The notes under the pieces are model-generated. The model was not told the origin of the DNA. It ran no database searches and worked only from the letters and a program-made list of their open reading frames with translations. DNA of 64,000 nucleotides. Origin: Notamacropus eugenii. Its lineage: Eukaryota; Chordata; Mammalia; Diprotodontia; Macropodidae. Positions 12,149-24,410 of this stretch are shown here, one piece after another. A program made the translations under genes and the position numbers. Positions within the stretch are counted from its first letter, which is position 1. The number at the start of each line of letters is the position of its first letter. Where the stretch lies: the NCBI RefSeq assembly GCF_028372415.1, contig NC_092875.1:53848271-53912270 (forward strand), given 5' to 3'.

Positions 12149-12645
12149 GGTTGGTTGGTTGTTGTCCTTCATTCTCAAAGAGGACCAAAATGACATCATC
12201 ACCATGATAAAGTGAAATTTCAGTGTGATTGATGATTGATCAGACCCATATGATCTCAGAATGCTCTACCACAGGTTGGGCACAGATAGTCCGGGTGAAT
12301 ATTTGGAGTGGATACCCCAAATTTGATGCATCCTACGTTTCCTTTAGGCTGTCTCAATTTTGCTTTGCTCATAGAGCACAGTACCCTTTCCCATGTGGGC
12401 ACACCATGCTGAGCGGTCCTGTGCCACTGTCTCCCATGTTGCACAGTCAAATCCAAAGTTCTTGAGAGAGACCTTGAGAGTGTCCTTCTATCGCTTCTTC
12501 TGACCACCATGTGATCGCTTGCCCCATGTGAGTTCCCCATAAAATAGTCTTTTTGGCAAGCAAACATTTTGCATTTGAACAACTTGACCAGCCCATCAGA
12601 GTTGCACTCTCTGAAGCATAGTTTGAATCCTTGGTAGTTCAAGAA
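12149..12645 (-). mobile_element. RTE-like LINE, 5'-truncated, minus strand
   Basis: Reverse complement of the LINE 3' end, with its GGTT-type tail (CCAA on the minus strand) at 12149-12160. It encodes decayed C-terminal pieces such as RRSDRRTLSRSLSRTLD and the terminal zinc-finger-like YLCPTCGRAF. By eye it is about 85% like the plus-strand copy it abuts, so the two are separate copies. Its truncated 5' end meets the truncated 5' end of the next element with almost no gap. Confidence 0.8.
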
Positions 12646-14116
12646 GTTCACCTGGAAGATGAACATATACCTGAGAGCCAGTGTGGCTTCAGAAAGGGCC
12701 GAGGAATAGTCCATATGGTGTTTGCTGCCCAACAATTCCAGGAGAAATGTCAGGAGCAGAACAGGTCTGTATATAATGTTCACAGATCTGACCAAGGCCT
12801 TTGACACTATTAGTCATGAGGGCTTATGGAAAATTATGTCAAAATTTGATTGCCTGGAGAAGTTCATCAATATTGTACATCAATTTGATGATGGCATGTT
12901 TGCCCAGATTCTGGATAGTGGACAAAGCTCTTGTGCCTTCCCAGGCACCAATGGAGTGAAACAGGGCTGTGTGCTTGCTCCCATGCCTTTTAGCATGATG
13001 TTTTCAGCCACACTGACAAATGCTTTCAATGAGGATGAACATGGCCTCAAAGTCAACTACGTTACTGATGGTAAATTCTTCAATTTGAAAAGGCTACAAA
13101 GCCAAGACCAAAGTGGAGAGAGTGTTGGTGCATGATTTTCTGTTTGCAGATGATTGTGCACTCAATGCAGCCTCTGAAGCTGAGATGCAACAAAGTATGG
13201 ATCCATTCTCTGCTGCCTGTGCTAATTTTGGCCTAATAATTAACACCAAAAAAATGCAGGTGCTCCATCAGCTACCACCACATCTTCCATATGTGGAACC
13301 ATCAGTTAAAACAAACGGAGGAGTTTTGAATGCTGTGGATAAGTTCAGTTGCCTTGGTAGTATACTTTCCAGGGATGTACACATGCCAGAGCTAGCTCAG
13401 TGTTTGGGAGGCTCTGAAGAAAAATTTGGGAGAGAAGAGGTATTAGACTGACTACCAAATTGAAGATCTACAGAGTCATTGGCTGACCTCATCATTATAT
13501 GCCTCTGAAACATGGACAATCTACCAGCACCATGCCAGGAAACTGAATCGCTTCCATTTGAACTCTCTTAGGAAGATTCTGAGGATCACCTGGCAGAATA
13601 AGGTACCAGACACTGAAGTCCATGCTTGAGCTGAATTTCCAAGTATTCAAACTATGCTTCAGAGAGCGCAACCCTGATGGGCTGACCATGGTGCTCAATT
13701 GCAAAATGTACTCTTGCCAAAAAAACTATTTTATGGAGAACTTGCATGGGGCAGGCCATCACAGGGTGGCCAGAAGAAACGATACTAGGACACTCTCAAG
13801 GTCTCTTTCAAGAACTTTGGATTTGACTGTGCAACATGAAAGACACTGGCACAGGCAGCTCAGTATGGTGTGCCCACATAAGAAAAGGTGCTGTGTTCTT
13901 TGAGCAAAGCAGAATTGAGACAGCACAAAGTAAATGCAGGATGCACAAATCTGGAATATCGACCCTAAATATTCATACGGACTATCTGTGCCCAACCTGT
14001 GGTAGAGCATTCCAAGCTCGTATTGGTCTGATCAGCCACAGTTGGACACAAGGAGATTTCAGTTTACAGTGGTGATGTCATTTTGGTCCTTTTCAAAAAT
14101 GAAGGACAACAACCAA
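12646..14116 (+). mobile_element. RTE-like LINE, 5'-truncated, plus strand
   Basis: Starts inside the RT domain. Motifs in order: DLTKAFDTISHEGLW (motif A, 12787 on), NGVKQGCVLAP (motif B, about 12950), FLFADDCALNAAS (motif C, about 13140, one frame over), then the C-terminal region and a zinc-finger-like end CPTCGRAFQARIGLISHS (about 13990-14040). The 3' tail is gacaacaaccaac. At least three frame breaks occur. The clade is inferred as RTE-like because local SINEs share the tail; the protein alone did not let me fix it. Confidence 0.82.
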
Positions 14117-14519
14117 CATGCCGTATCCTGACCTTAGGTACAAGTTGGCAAAGGAGAATGTATTCAGGTTGAGAGGTCACTGACTGCATATTTAGAGAAA
14201 GAACTGATAAATAGAAGTATGTGTAGTATAGTGATACATGAGTGTGTAATGCCTTCTCTAAGGCAGGGTCAGGAAGGAGGGAGAAAAAATAAAAAGTGCA
14301 CAGCAGAGATTAAAAGGAAAATTAGGAAGCACAAAAAACCAGAAATTTTGAAAATGATGTGTAGTATTTGTTACATGGGTTTTTTTTTTTAAGTAAACAG
14401 TGTGAAATGGAAATTCATGATTTTGTATTGAATCCTCTTTTTATGCTGTGCTTGGTGTATACATGGAAATGTTTTCTTTTTTGTCTTTTTGTATTTAATT
14501 TCAAAATAAAAAAATAGAA
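14117..14519 (+). mobile_element. L1 3' UTR fragment (probable)
   Basis: Near 14190-14330 a 'gagaaagaactgataaatag' block and 'ggtcaggaaggagggagaaa' follow the order seen in L1 3' ends at 14880-15010 and 27070 in this window. The rest of the stretch is AT-rich filler. Confidence 0.5.
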
Positions 14520-15060
14520 AAAGAAGAAAAGAACCATTACGTTCTAAAATGTTCATAGAAACTCTCTTTGTGGTAGAAAAGAGTTGAAAATTGAAGAAAC
14601 TTCCATCCATTGGAGGATGGCTACACAAATTTTGGCACATGATTATGATGGAATACTACTCTGCTGTATGAAATGATGAGAAGATTGATTTTAGAAAAAT
14701 GTGGGAAGACTTACATAAAATAATAAAGAGTGAAATGAGCAGAACCAAGAAAATGTTATATACAGTAACAGCAATATTATTCAAAGAATAACTGAATGAC
14801 TAAGATATTCTGAGTATTATAAATATTCAAATATCAACTACAAAAGACTCATGAAGGAAGATGTTACCCACCTCCAGAGAAAGAACTGATAAACAGAAGT
14901 ATACATACTTTGGTTTTGCATTTATATCTTTATAGTTAGAGATATATGTGTCAAATGGTGGCCTTCTCTAGTGCAGAGTGGGGAGGAAGAGAGGGAGACA
15001 GTTCAGAATTTAAAATGTAACAAAAAATAAATCCAATTTAATTTTAAAAAAATAAATAAT
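14520..15060 (+). mobile_element. L1 3' end
   Basis: Carries the run 'ggaggatggctacacaaatt', 'aatactactctgctgta', 'gagtgaaatgagcagaacca' and 'ccagagaaagaactgat', and ends in an A/T-rich tail near 15030-15058. It is 5'-truncated and in the same order as the copy at 26745-27360. Confidence 0.8.
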
Positions 15061-16555
15061 CCAGCAGTGCAATGAGCCAGTAGGAAACAGCTGTTGAGTG
15101 TGCCTGTGTCCAGGGAACCCCACAGCTGGATCACTGAGAAGCTCACACACCTATATGGCCAAAATGCATATACCTGACCCAACACAGATATTTCTCAGTT
15201 CCCACAAATTGAAGATATTCCCAAGATTTTCCAGTCTAACACTACAAGAACTTAATCTGTCCTGACCTGGTCTTCATGAAGCTATCCTAGCTGGTTTTTT
15301 CCACTCTTCTCTCATTTTCTAAATACTCACTGAATCCATTTAATAAACTATTAGACAGATTTCTCAGCAATAGAAAACTATCTCACCAATGTGTTATTTC
15401 TTTAGAAAGTGGGAATATTCTTTTGCAGGATCCTATAGGACCTGTTCCAGAAAGCTAAATCTCCTGCAAAGTATTTGATGGCAAAACTTGGGATAGAGAA
15501 GAGAGTTCAGTAAGACTGTGCTCTAAAAAGGGATTTCTTGTTATAAAAGTAATTTCATTTCCCTACATGAGAAGGGTCTCTTTTAGAAAACTGGGAAGGG
15601 AGTACACATTATCCTTCACTCTTGGTGTCCTACAGTACTGTGACTTGATTCTGCAAAATCAGAATGGCACAAGGAATTGGAATTATTATGTTCTTGTAAT
15701 GCACAGTGGCCAGGAACATTGAGATGTCTTTTTGCCATAGGTTTAAAATGTTTATCCATCAAGCCAAATTTCAAGTTCTTCTGAATGATTATTAAAAAAT
15801 TTTCAGTATTTTTTCACACTCATAGCTGGCACATACAGAGTTGGTGATGATGATGGTGATGGTTATGATGATAGTAGGCAAAAAAAATCAATCCCCTCTT
15901 CACTTATCATACCTCAACAGCAAAAGGCTGCATATGAAGTTGAAATTAGGTAAGAAAGGGAGAAATACACAGGAATCAATTTAATTCACAGAGTATTATT
16001 TGCTAAAACTAAGATATCCACCAGATAGAAAGCCAAGAAATTTCCTATGTGCTTTCTCACAAATTTTAAGAACAGTAAAATTTTCTTTTGAATATCTCTA
16101 AGATATTCTCTTTTGTATTGTCAAACTAATTATGATAAACGAATCATGCAAAGAATACCAAGAAACAGAGAACACTTGGTTCCTAGGTGCTATTAGGAAG
16201 TGAATTATGTTGGCCTAAAACCAGGAGTTCCCAGAAGTAATGGTTTTAGATATGAAAATCTAACCTTTAAGAACCAAGGGGACTTCTAATCCTAATCTGT
16301 TTTGTTCTACTCTACCCCCAAACCCCAAAGGACAAGAAACGGGGAAAATGTCAAGAAAATTAAAATTGAGATCATGTGAATAGTGGTATTTTATTATTAG
16401 CAGTGTCCAGAGAAGGTGAAGAAAGCCTTCAACTGTGTTGATCTTTGTCCAATTTATGGGATGAGTCGAGAAAAGTGGAATCTACATTATAGAACGAAAT
16501 TCATTGATAGGAGAGGATTTTATTACTAACGATTTAAGGGAAGTTTTCTCAGTTG
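15061..16555. other. Gene-free stretch
   Basis: AT-rich sequence with a short GATGAT-rich patch near 15845-15875. No gene or clear repeat end. Confidence 0.4.
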
Positions 16556-16628
16556 ATCTGACTACCGCAGTTAGTAGATAATTAGACTTTTAATCTTCTG
16601 GTCATGGATTCGAGCTCCACAATGGGCT
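16556..16628 (+). pseudogene. tRNA-Lys (TTT) pseudogene
   Basis: Collinear with tRNA-Lys over 73 nt without net indels. Kept: anticodon loop CTTTTAA (anticodon TTT), T loop TTCGAGC, and 3' acceptor strand ATGGGC close to the GTTGGGC of Lys-CTT at 47364. The 5' acceptor strand no longer pairs with it and the D stem is lost. The T-stem and 3' end resemble Lys-CTT more than typical Lys-TTT, which hints at a Lys-CTT ancestor with a changed anticodon (inference). Confidence 0.75.
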
Positions 16629-18614
16629 ACTCCTTCATGTCGTCACAAAACAATCAGGTGTATTTGTATCACAAAGGCTATTGATAGATTTCCACTCAAA
16701 CCACAACTCATATATTTCACAAGTGCTCGTAATCTAAAGATTATAAATTTTCCTTTCTAACTAGATCTCTCCTATACATATTCTGCAAATGTTCATAGAC
16801 AAATATTTGGTAAATCAATTTTCCACATTTTCCATTAGCTCACTGGCTCATTGACTAGCTCATTCAGCTCTTAGTTGTGCATAACACTGTACTTGATGGG
16901 GGTGATATAATGTTTAGGGAAGACTTCCTCGCTGTCCTAAATATACTTGAGAAATTTCCTTGGGAAATAAGACACAAATACATAGTCATCAAAATATGGA
17001 AATATTACAGGACCGGTGCGTTGGAGAGGTCCAAAGCTGTGTGAGGTTAGGGGGCAAGGGCGTTATAGAAAGGGAGGTCTGGGGGAATCTTCTTAACGGA
17101 AGTAGATTGTATCTTGTCCTGTGGTTTGTGGGAAAAAGATAAAGGACCGCATTTCGAGCCCAAGAGTCAGCAAGAGCGAAACTCCACCTCTGGGCAAGGG
17201 TTTGCTATAACTGTTACTGGAATTACTCATTTTGGCCAAAGCCCAGCGCAAAAAGAGACAAACAAACGGCGTGGCTAGATCCAAGGTACTTCCGCTGCAG
17301 ACGTTCAAGGATTCAGTCTCCTTTGGTAGTAGAACACAGAAACCATCTACTTACAGAAACTCATACACACCCACGTCTCACACGCTTCCCCTCCGCCATG
17401 CATCATTCTTGTCTGATCTTCTTAGAGAAGATTCTGTGTACTGGGAAGTTTGTTTCTCTTATTGTTTCTTAGAGAGGAGTCCAGCCTGATGACTATCAGA
17501 TCCACCATCAGCCATTCCAGCATTAGATTGTCTTGAACACAGCCAAGCAGCCAACCTGTGACTAGCTGTCAGGTATACTCACTTGTTGGAACGGGATGAT
17601 TGCGCAAGACCCAAGGACCTCCGGTAGCCACAGAGAAGCAACATACTCCAGCCTCTCTCCGGACTCAGATTCTCGTTAAGCTTCTGCAATGAAATTCTAT
17701 TCGGTCCCGCAGTTTCTCCTTCCTGCGGCCCTCCAATTCCAGAGCCTTTGGGGCCGCCAAAAAAAGCCAAGAGGCCATCCTTTCTTGGTCTGTTGTTTGC
17801 TATTTTGTGGCCAAGGGAAAGTTTATCTGTTAGGAAGGTCAAGGATTCGGGTCCCATTTTCGTCGAGAAAAGTGTCCCTGAATTTACGGGGATCCGCTAC
17901 CAATACCTGGAAAGCACCTTTGAGGCCATCTAGTTTAACTCCCTTATTTTTCAGATGGAGAAACTGAAAGTCGGCAGGGAAAGGGACGCGCTTATGGTAA
18001 CACTGGTAGTATAAATGTCAGAGGTAGTATTTCAGAGGTAAGCTTGCAAGAGGCTCTTTCCACTGAATCCCACCGCCTGCCAGTAAGAAGCTTTTATTTA
18101 AAGTCCACATGAAAAGTAATGCAAAGTACAAGAATGGCGCCTGACCGCCTCAGAACCGCTGGAGGAGTGGGTTCGCCGCCTTCACTAGCTCTTGGCGGAA
18201 ACGGCTGCTTAAAGGAGAAAACAAACAAGCGTGTGCCCTCCCTGGATCCCAATACACACGAAGCTCGCAGCTCAGACTCTAGCCTTCCAAATCACCGTTT
18301 ATCAGTTAGGGAAGGAAAAAGCAGAAAGCAGTAGAACCGAGCAGCAAGAGAATCTGGTGAAGTGAAAGTCACAGCTGGAGTTGGGAAAGAGGACAGGATC
18401 CCCTTTGATTCGCTGCCTCTGGGTAACAAACAGCTCCGTAAACCAGAATCCCCCATCAGCCCCATAGGCACTGTTTGAAATGAGGTGGAGTATCAACTGA
18501 TCCTCAGGAGAACCAGCTACGCCCCTGGGTTGTGAGGGAAGGGGTCGGAGAGTTGACTGCTGAGGGAAAGGATGGAAATAAGAGAAGAAAGACACAGAAA
18601 GAAGGCCCTGTGAT
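16629..18614. other. Gene-free stretch, GC-richer from 17.0 kb
   Basis: Unique-looking sequence with CpG sites at 17.0-18.6 kb. Near 17905-17970 a 'gaggccatctagtttaac' and 'cagatggagaaactgaaag' block looks like an old SINE. Open frames up to 97 codons show no recognisable domain. Confidence 0.4.
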
Positions 18615-18835
18615 CCTAACTCAGTCAGTCAACAAGCAATTGATAACCACTTGCCACGTACAGACACTGTGCTAAGCGTTGAGGCCACAAAGACAAAAAA
18701 TATAGTGCCTGTTCTCAGGGTGTTTACAATCTAAAACAGGAGACAACATGCAAATAACTACGTATGAAAAAATAGATACAGGATGATTTAGAAATAGTTA
18801 AAAAAAAGGAAGGTACTAGCATTGGGAAAGATTTC
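18615..18835 (-). mobile_element. L2 LINE 3' end, minus strand
   Basis: Plus strand shows the complement of the L2 3' end: 'cactgtgctaagcgttgagg', then 'gtttacaatctaaaacagga' and a run of 'caaataacta'. The same order occurs at 48550-48790, where it is joined to a decayed L2 RT frame. Confidence 0.6.
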
Positions 18836-19129
18836 TAGTGACCCAATTAGGGCAAAGCAACAGCATTTACTAAGGTAGTATAATAAAGACAGTAGCTACT
18901 AACATTCCCCAAGAAACCTGGAGAACAATATTTCACAAATACACACAAAACAACTTTTTTCCTATTCCTAAACCATGTTTTCCAACCCATTTTTCATCAT
19001 TCTCCACTATGTTCATCCTTGCATTGACATCATTGACTATTAAAATACACATTGATATAGTTTGAAAGATCAAAATTCTTCACAGAATTTCTCTACCTCT
19101 TCTGCACCAACACTGAAAAAATACCTAAG
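18836..19129. other. Gene-free stretch
   Basis: AT-rich, nothing recognised. Confidence 0.35.
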
Positions 19130-19365
19130 GAAATAAGCATTGCTATAGCACTTAGACTAAGCACTTCACAAATTTTATCTCACTTAATCCTTAAAAACAG
19201 CCCTGTGAGGTACAATAATTTAATTGCAAATTTAAGAAAACTGGGACAGAGATTAAGTGACTTGCCCAAGGTTACAAAGCTAGCAAGGGTCTGAGGTCAA
19301 ATCTGAACTCAGATCATCCCGATCCTAGCCCAAACACTCTGTCCACTGAACCACCCAGTTCTCTC
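19130..19365 (-). mobile_element. MIR-class SINE, minus strand
   Basis: Shows the reverse-strand order of a MIR: 'cttaatccttaaaaacagcc', 'ctgtgaggtac', 'gattaagtgacttgcccaag', 'gttacaaagctag' and a tRNA-like end near 19320-19360. Confidence 0.7.
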
Positions 19366-19984
19366 TAAGCAAGCGCTTTCATGATGATGTTTTTATAAAT
19401 GCTCATTATGAGTATCATAATATAAGAAAGATAAGTATCTTGACACTGCTTTTGAAAACCAATTCTGTCAACTCTGTTCACCTCCTCAAAAGAAAATTTA
19501 TGAACCATTTTTCCATGTAACTACAATTTCGGTCTTTTGCATTCATTCATAGTGAGAATGTTAAATTAATATCATTTACTCCAGCAGCCTGTTTTCTCTT
19601 TAGTCACCAATAGCTAACTTTAATATTTATAGATATCCTGAAATTCTCCCACCTCCCCTCTTCCTTTTCCACTATTGCCGCAGAGCGGAAGAGAGTACAC
19701 AAGGAGGAAGATCTATTTCGCATTTTTGTTTCAGAGTTGCTCACGGTAACTCCAACACCAAGTCATGAACCTGCTGGTGATGAGACATCCAGGAATTACC
19801 TGAACCTGTAAATTTTCCAAACTGAGTGGAATGTACTCAGATTCAGCTTTCCAAAACCTACCAAACTGTTGTTTTGCCTTTGAGTATCAGGGTACACACC
19901 ACAAGAAGGTATGGACTTCTCACAATCGAGATTTTTAAGGGTCCTTCCGAGGAGAAAAAGACTACTGCTTCAGCGACTTATTTG
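19366..19984. other. 3' flank of a minus-strand tRNA-Val, no gene
   Basis: Nothing recognised apart from the Pol III stop of the next gene. Confidence 0.4.
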
Positions 19985-20057
19985 TGTTTCCGCTCGGTTT
20001 CGAACCGAGGACCTTTCGCGTGTTAGGCGAACGTGATAACCACTACACTACGGAAAC
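19985..20057 (-). tRNA. tRNA-Val (AAC), T-stem variant
   Basis: 73-nt cloverleaf identical to the other Val-AAC genes except for two bases that change together. The T stem reads CTCGG/CCGAG instead of CCCGG/CCGGG, so pair 50-64 is T-A instead of C-G. Pairing is kept. The B box GGTTCGAAACC and A box are intact. The Pol III stop is T5 (plus-strand AAAAA at 19955-19959). The 5' flank (20083-20150) is visibly related to the flank of the gene at 61489. Confidence 0.97.
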
Positions 20058-21690
20058 CTGCGTGTATAATCACTTTCCGAGTAAAACCCTTGAATAAAAT
20101 GAGACAAATTCACATTTTAAAAAATTTCGTTCCTAGTTCAGTAGGTTTCCTAAATCTGAGAAAAATATAAGATGACTCAACTGTGCGCAAGAGAATTATG
20201 AATTCCTACGTATTAGGAATTTTTTAGAAAATGCCAACTATGCTCATAAAAGTGAATTCAGTATATGCGTACCGATGGAAAGTGATTTCCTATTAGAGCA
20301 GAACCACATTTCAAGCTTTAAATAAATCTAAATTTGGGATTTTAAGAAGAGCGTGGTTTATGTTATTTCTAGGCAATCAGTCTAATAAATGGCTATTGAA
20401 CAATTGCAAGAGTTTTGAATTTACACAATTTAAGGCCAAGTTTCTCCCCAGATCTCACTTTTCCAAGTGCTAGAAACCTTCAAATTGGCATTAAAATCAT
20501 TCCAGTGCCTTTCCATTGTATTCTACTGTGAGGTTGTCTCTGTTTCTGTATGTTCTGCAAAAAAGAAACCAGAAAGTTGCGTGGCCACTGTTAACTTTCA
20601 TTGGCTTTCTTTGGTTCATAAAGCAGCCTGCTGGCTGATTACCGTAGAGAGATACTCCTGAGTCGATCAGCCCATTCACTACCGAAAACTGACTCTAAAA
20701 TATGACCAACTCAAGTGTCAGGGGGGAATCCGTCTGACAAATCAAAAACATTTTCCTTTTTCTTCTTAAAGTAATTTTCTTCTTTCTTCATCTTTACTCT
20801 CAATGGCATTCATGCTGTCCAAAATTAAGAACACTGAAACCACAAAGATTTCACTGTCTTCTACTCATCAGGATTTTATTTGCTTTGGGGAAGTGAAACG
20901 TAGTATTTTCACTGTCATCCCCAAATCTCCACGAACAATTGTTTTCTTCCCAATAATTCAGCAGGAGATGCATCCAGATTCTAAGAGACTGAGAAGAATT
21001 TATAATCTCATGTTAAAAGGTTGTTTTAATTTGGCTTTCCACCAAATTTAGCAACCGTCATAACTATATCCATTTTTGTAACATCTTCCTTATTGTCATA
21101 TATTTCTGCAAGAGCAACGCTATAAATTTATAATTTAATTAGGAGTTCTATCAATGGCATGTGTGTATGCAGACTAAGCAACCATTGAGGTTGTACAAGA
21201 TTCTAGTGTCTTCAGGAAAGTGGCCTCAGACAGGTTTTGGTTTTGCTTTAAAAAAAAAAAGTATCAGAGATAAATGTAATACATGCCCATCTTTTTTCTT
21301 TTATTTGAATGTGCTGAAATATTCAAACTGTTCAATAATTTTTCTGAATCTAATGATTTATCCTGGAATCACTGTGCTAACATTTGCACTCATGGTGCAA
21401 AAGAAATTCAAAATGTGCATTTCAAAATTGTAAATAAAACCATGTGACTTTTCTTGCTATTCTTTTATTTTGGAAAAATATATAGTTAATTTCATAAAAT
21501 ATGCTATTTATGTTAATATGCTACAGATTTATAATTGTTATTTTAAGTGTATGAATAAATATATTAAAATTTTTATCCATTTCAGTTGCTAATACATTAA
21601 ATTCAATAGATATAAATTACATAAACAAAAGCTCCTTGAGGTCTTAAGTTTTTAAGAATATAAAGGGCTCCTTAGTCCAAAAAAAATTTT
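20058..21690. other. tRNA-Val 5' flank and AT-rich gene-free stretch
   Basis: The first 100 bp or so align with the flank of the palindrome tRNA-Val ('aaaacccttg', 'aaaatgagacaaattcac'). The rest is AT-rich and holds no recognised gene. Open frames of 60-90 codons have no domain I recognise. Confidence 0.45.
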
Positions 21691-22570
21691 AAGAACTGCT
21701 GGTATAAACCTTGTTTCCGCCAGACTGAATCCCAGTATTCCCGGCAGTTTTTTTTCCCAATAATGGGGGTAGGGAGGGTAGGTGGAATATCTGGGATTTT
21801 ATCTAACATTATACTACTCTGATGTTTGTTTTTGTACTTTTTATATCTAATCTGTTCCATTAGTTGGCCTCTTCTTTAAACCAGTTCTGAATCATTTATA
21901 TGATTGTTATTTTATTTGAGTTCTGGTACAGATAGACTTCCTTTCTTCTCACATTTTTTCATTATTACCCTTTAGATTCTTGAACTTTTGTTCATCCATA
22001 TTAATTTCATTATTATTTTTTGCTAGCCTTGTAAAATGATCCCTTGGTAGTTAGCTTGGCACAACACTAAATAAGGAAATTAACTTAGATCATATTAGAA
22101 ATTGTATTATATTGGTTCAACCATCCCATGAGAATTGTCTTCCCAATTATGTAGCATTATTTTTATTTTTGAAAAATGTTTTATACTTGAATTCATAGAG
22201 TTCCTAGATACATTTCAAATTATTTTATGGTTTCTATAATTATTTTGGGTGGAATTTCTCTATAACTCTTCCCACTGAGTTTTGTTAAGAAGAAACAAAA
22301 ATACTGATAATTGGTGTGAATTTATTTTATAACCTGCAACTTTACTTCATTTAGTGTTTTGATTCACTCATGGTTTTCTAAATAAATTGCTGTATATCTG
22401 CAAAAAATCATGAATTTCATTTCTTCTTTCATTGTAGTAATTTCCTTGATTTCTCTTGTGTTTTTGCTACAGTTTTTATATACTAACATTTTCATTTTAC
22501 TCACAGAAGTTTATTTATATATATATTTACATGTATTATATATATATATTTATATATTATTTTTTATAAA
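21691..22570 (-). mobile_element. L1 ORF2 fragment, minus strand (probable)
   Basis: The T-rich plus strand has the typical reverse-L1 look: 'ttttataacctgcaacttta' near 22328, 'aaatcatgaatttcatttct' and 'gtagtaatttccttgatttc' near 22405-22460, then AT microsatellite sequence at 22515-22570. Confidence 0.55.
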
Positions 22571-23420
22571 TCCAGTGAAATGGATCACAGCAAAGGATAA
22601 AAAAGGTTAAAAACCTACTAGGTACTTAGGAGTTGGTCTGCTTTGGAGAAGAATAAAGCAAAATCAATTTACATCATAGTTCTATTTTCTCTAGAGTTCT
22701 CATCCAGATCCTTAGGTGTCTTCTGGAGACTCTAACTTGGGGACTGATTTTGTTTAAGGCTTTGTATATAACCAAAATCCAGTTAAGTCTCTCCCTGATT
22801 AGTTTCCCTGGTCTGTTCTATTTTAGTAGAATCATTCCTGTGGGGGTTAGATTACAGAATCCTCTGTGGAGTTCTCAGTACATATTATTAGTGTTTTTTC
22901 TTACACTAGAGTTTGTTGTGTGGTAAGCTTAGTCACAATTGCCACAGTGATGATTTGTGTTGACAAGTCAAAGGAAGTTTACCAAAGAGAATGGCCAAAG
23001 GCACCAGTATCTATTGGAAAGAAGAGGGCTAGCAGGATGATATGAGGGTAGTAGACATAGGAGGGAGGCTAACAGAGTAGTTGGGGGGAAGGGGAGTGAT
23101 AGGAATGTAAAATTTCACATCTTTTTATTTGGCTCACAAAAGCTTTTATAGTCCTTCCTAGAAGCTAGGAGAGAAATCTCAAAGGTTGGTCTGGATTCTA
23201 AACCAAAACGTCAGAGACCCTAAGTGTGAACAATGTACCTAGGAGGCTTCTACCAAAAAACAAACAAACCAAAAGAACAAAAACCTTGAGCCAATTGTTT
23301 GGACTTTCTCAAGAATTACAGGCTTATTTAAATGATTAATGAAGCCAGACTCTGTACTAATGAAATACACACTCAACATCGCTGATAAAACACAAAACAG
23401 AAAATGCTTGAATGAATAAC
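22571..23420. other. Gene-free stretch
   Basis: Nothing recognised with confidence. Confidence 0.35.
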
Positions 23421-23711
23421 TTTGTTTTGAATTTTTATTTATTTTATTCAGAACTTGGAAAATAAAACAAGCATTTCTAACATAAAAGAATAGGGAAAAA
23501 AAGATGATTGCACACGAAACTACATGAAACTCTTATGTACTATTGCTAATTCATTATATATTACATACTATATAATACATAGAGTATATATTATATATAG
23601 CACATATTAGTATTACGTACTAACTGCTATTCTTTTAAAATCTATAATAAAGTTATGATATAACTTTATTTTTTCCCTTTTTTCTCCCCCCACATATCTA
23701 CCATTGGACAC

Positions 23712-23761
<50 letters not shown>

Positions 23762-24410
23762 TCATTTGACACATACTTCTATTTGTCGGTTCTTTCTCTG
23801 GATGCAGATAGCATCTTCCTTCGTAACTCCTTTGTAGTTCATTTGGATATTTATAATAGACAAAATAACATTCAGTCAAAGTTTTTCTTAAAACAACATT
23901 GTTGTTACTGTATACAATGTTCTCTTGGTTCGGTTATTTCATACAAATCTATTCATATTTTTCTAAGATCATAATTTCTTATAGGTCAGTAGTAGTCCAT
24001 CACAATCATATATAAAAACTTGTTCAGTCATTTCCCAATTTTTGAATATTCCCATAATTCCCAGTTCTTTACCACCACAAAGAGAACTGCTATATATATT
24101 TTAGAACATATAAGTTATTTTCCTTTTTCTCTAATCATCTTTGGGAATAAAGCTAGTAGTGATATCGCTGGGTCAAAGGGTAAACAGTTTAACAACTCTA
24201 TAAGCATAATTCCAGATTGCTCTCCAAAATGGTTGCATCAGTTCACAGTTCCACCAACAGTAAATTAGTGTCCCAATTTTTCCACATCCACTTCAACATT
24301 TGTCACTTTTCCCTTCAATCATTTTAGCCAATTCAATAGGTGTAAAATGATATCTTGTGGTTGTTTTAATTTGCATTTCTCTAATAAATAAAGAATAATA
24401 AGTAACTTCT
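23421..24410 (-). mobile_element. L1 3' end, minus strand, with a GT microsatellite
   Basis: Plus strand shows the reverse of the L1 3' end: 'ttcccataattcccagttct' near 24050, 'gatatcgctgggtcaaaggg' near 24160, 'cagttccaccaacagtaaat' near 24245, 'taggtgtaaaatgatatctt' near 24338. The poly-A side is toward 23430. Confidence 0.75.
23713..23758. repeat. (GT)n microsatellite
   Basis: Uninterrupted GT run of about 46 bp inside L1-derived sequence. Confidence 0.97.

Noticed and set aside
12149-14116. Single LINE insertion with twin-primed 5' inversion
   Set aside because: The inverted part contains the 3' tail and duplicates the end of the plus-strand part, which twin priming cannot produce.
17790-17865. 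'ggattcgggtcc' resembling a B box
   Set aside because: No cloverleaf around it; stems fail to pair.
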